NCBI RefSeq assembly: GCF_000742135.1
Contig: NZ_KN046818.1
Coordinates: forward strand, 1,964,500-2,028,499
Direction of reading: 5' to 3'
Source: Klebsiella pneumoniae
Lineage (GTDB): Bacteria > Pseudomonadota > Gammaproteobacteria > Enterobacterales > Enterobacteriaceae
Length of the DNA: 64,000 bases
The position numbers and the translations under genes were made by a program. Every line of letters starts with the position of its first letter. Position 1 is the stretch's first letter. The notes below the pieces were generated by a model, which searched no databases, was not told the DNA's origin, and was given only the letters and a program-made list of their open reading frames with translations. Positions 63,931 through 64,000 of the stretch are shown here, piece by piece.

Positions 63931-64000
63931 TGGACTGCACCCCAAAAGTTGGACACCCAACTGAGTAAGGTGCAATTTTATGGCTAAACCAAAGTATTCC
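63931..64000 (+). mobile_element. Left end of an IS3-family (IS150-like) insertion sequence
   Basis: TGGACTGCACCCCAAAAGTT at 63931 is similar to IS3-family, IS150-group terminal inverted repeats (TGTACTGCACCC in IS150). AAGG lies before an ATG at 63980, the expected start of orfA. The right end and target duplication are beyond the window. Insertion was in a glycine-coding G-rich stretch. Confidence 0.75.
63980..64000 (+). CDS. IS3-family transposase orfA, first 7 codons
   Basis: ATG GCT AAA CCA AAG TAT TCC (M-A-K-P-K-Y-S) resembles the N-terminus of IS150-group OrfA (S-K-P-K-Y). It is cut by the right edge of the window. Confidence 0.6.

Noticed and set aside
1..64000. CRISPR arrays, tRNA or rRNA genes, prophage
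   Set aside because: No regularly spaced repeats, tRNA-like or rRNA sequence, or phage structural genes were seen, apart from the phage-tail-like T6SS.

Overview
The window looks like a chromosomal segment of the Klebsiella pneumoniae complex or a very close relative. The gene order pgpB-lapA-lapB-pyrF-yciH-osmB-yciT-yciZ-rnb-yciW-fabI, the sapABCDF and psp operons, ycjX-ycjF, tyrR-tpx-ycjG-mpaA-mppA and a type VI secretion (T6SS) cluster all fit that group. The proteins closely resemble their Escherichia coli counterparts, and most of the sequence is GC-rich enterobacterial core DNA.

Layout. Bases 1-9.1 kb are core housekeeping genes: lipid phosphatase, LapAB, pyrimidine synthesis, a translation-factor-like protein, RNase II and enoyl-ACP reductase. 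Bases 9.3-11.5 kb hold a frameshifted ves (HutD family) gene next to an NCS1 permease whose leader carries a perfect TTGTATATACAA-type palindrome. Bases 11.5-16.8 kb are the sap ABC-transporter operon. Bases 17.1-24.0 kb are accessory: an atypical SDR with a divergent XRE regulator, then a regulator that fuses AraC and glycosidase-like domains and is divergent from an M20 amidohydrolase and an MFS transporter, with a long perfect palindrome between them. Bases 24.0-29.3 kb carry pspF, pspABCD and ycjXF. Bases 29.4-31.7 kb carry a LysR regulator divergent from a GH4 phospho-glucosidase. Bases 31.8-38.7 kb run from tyrR, which has a TyrR-box-like operator, to mppA.

Bases 38.7-50.0 kb are a mosaic accessory stretch. 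It holds an AT-rich membrane-protein gene broken at an A8 run, a LysR/hydrolase/MFS/aldo-keto reductase cluster, a decayed HATPase gene, a small CxxC protein (YmcF-like), a LysR/SDR pair, a SAMHD1-like HD protein and a DJ-1/PfpI protein.

From 50.6 kb to the end is a T6SS locus: tssB, tssC, tssK, tssL, an OmpA-domain gene split by one in-frame TGA, hcp, clpV, vgrG, a DUF4123 adaptor and two DUF3304-like lipoproteins. The second lipoprotein copy is cut by an IS3-family element whose left end closes the window. TssB/C form the sheath, TssK/TssL belong to the baseplate and membrane complex, Hcp and VgrG are the tube and spike, and ClpV recycles the sheath. The remaining tss genes (E, F, G, J, A, M) are not in the window.

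The most notable observations are the nonsense split of the T6SS OmpA gene, the A8 frameshift in the AT-rich gene, the HutC-like operator beside a broken hutD-type gene, the large palindrome at the AraC-glycosidase fusion, the SAMHD1-like protein in an AT-rich island, and orphan immunity-like lipoproteins with no adjacent effector. All assignments are by reading and family recall; no database search was run.
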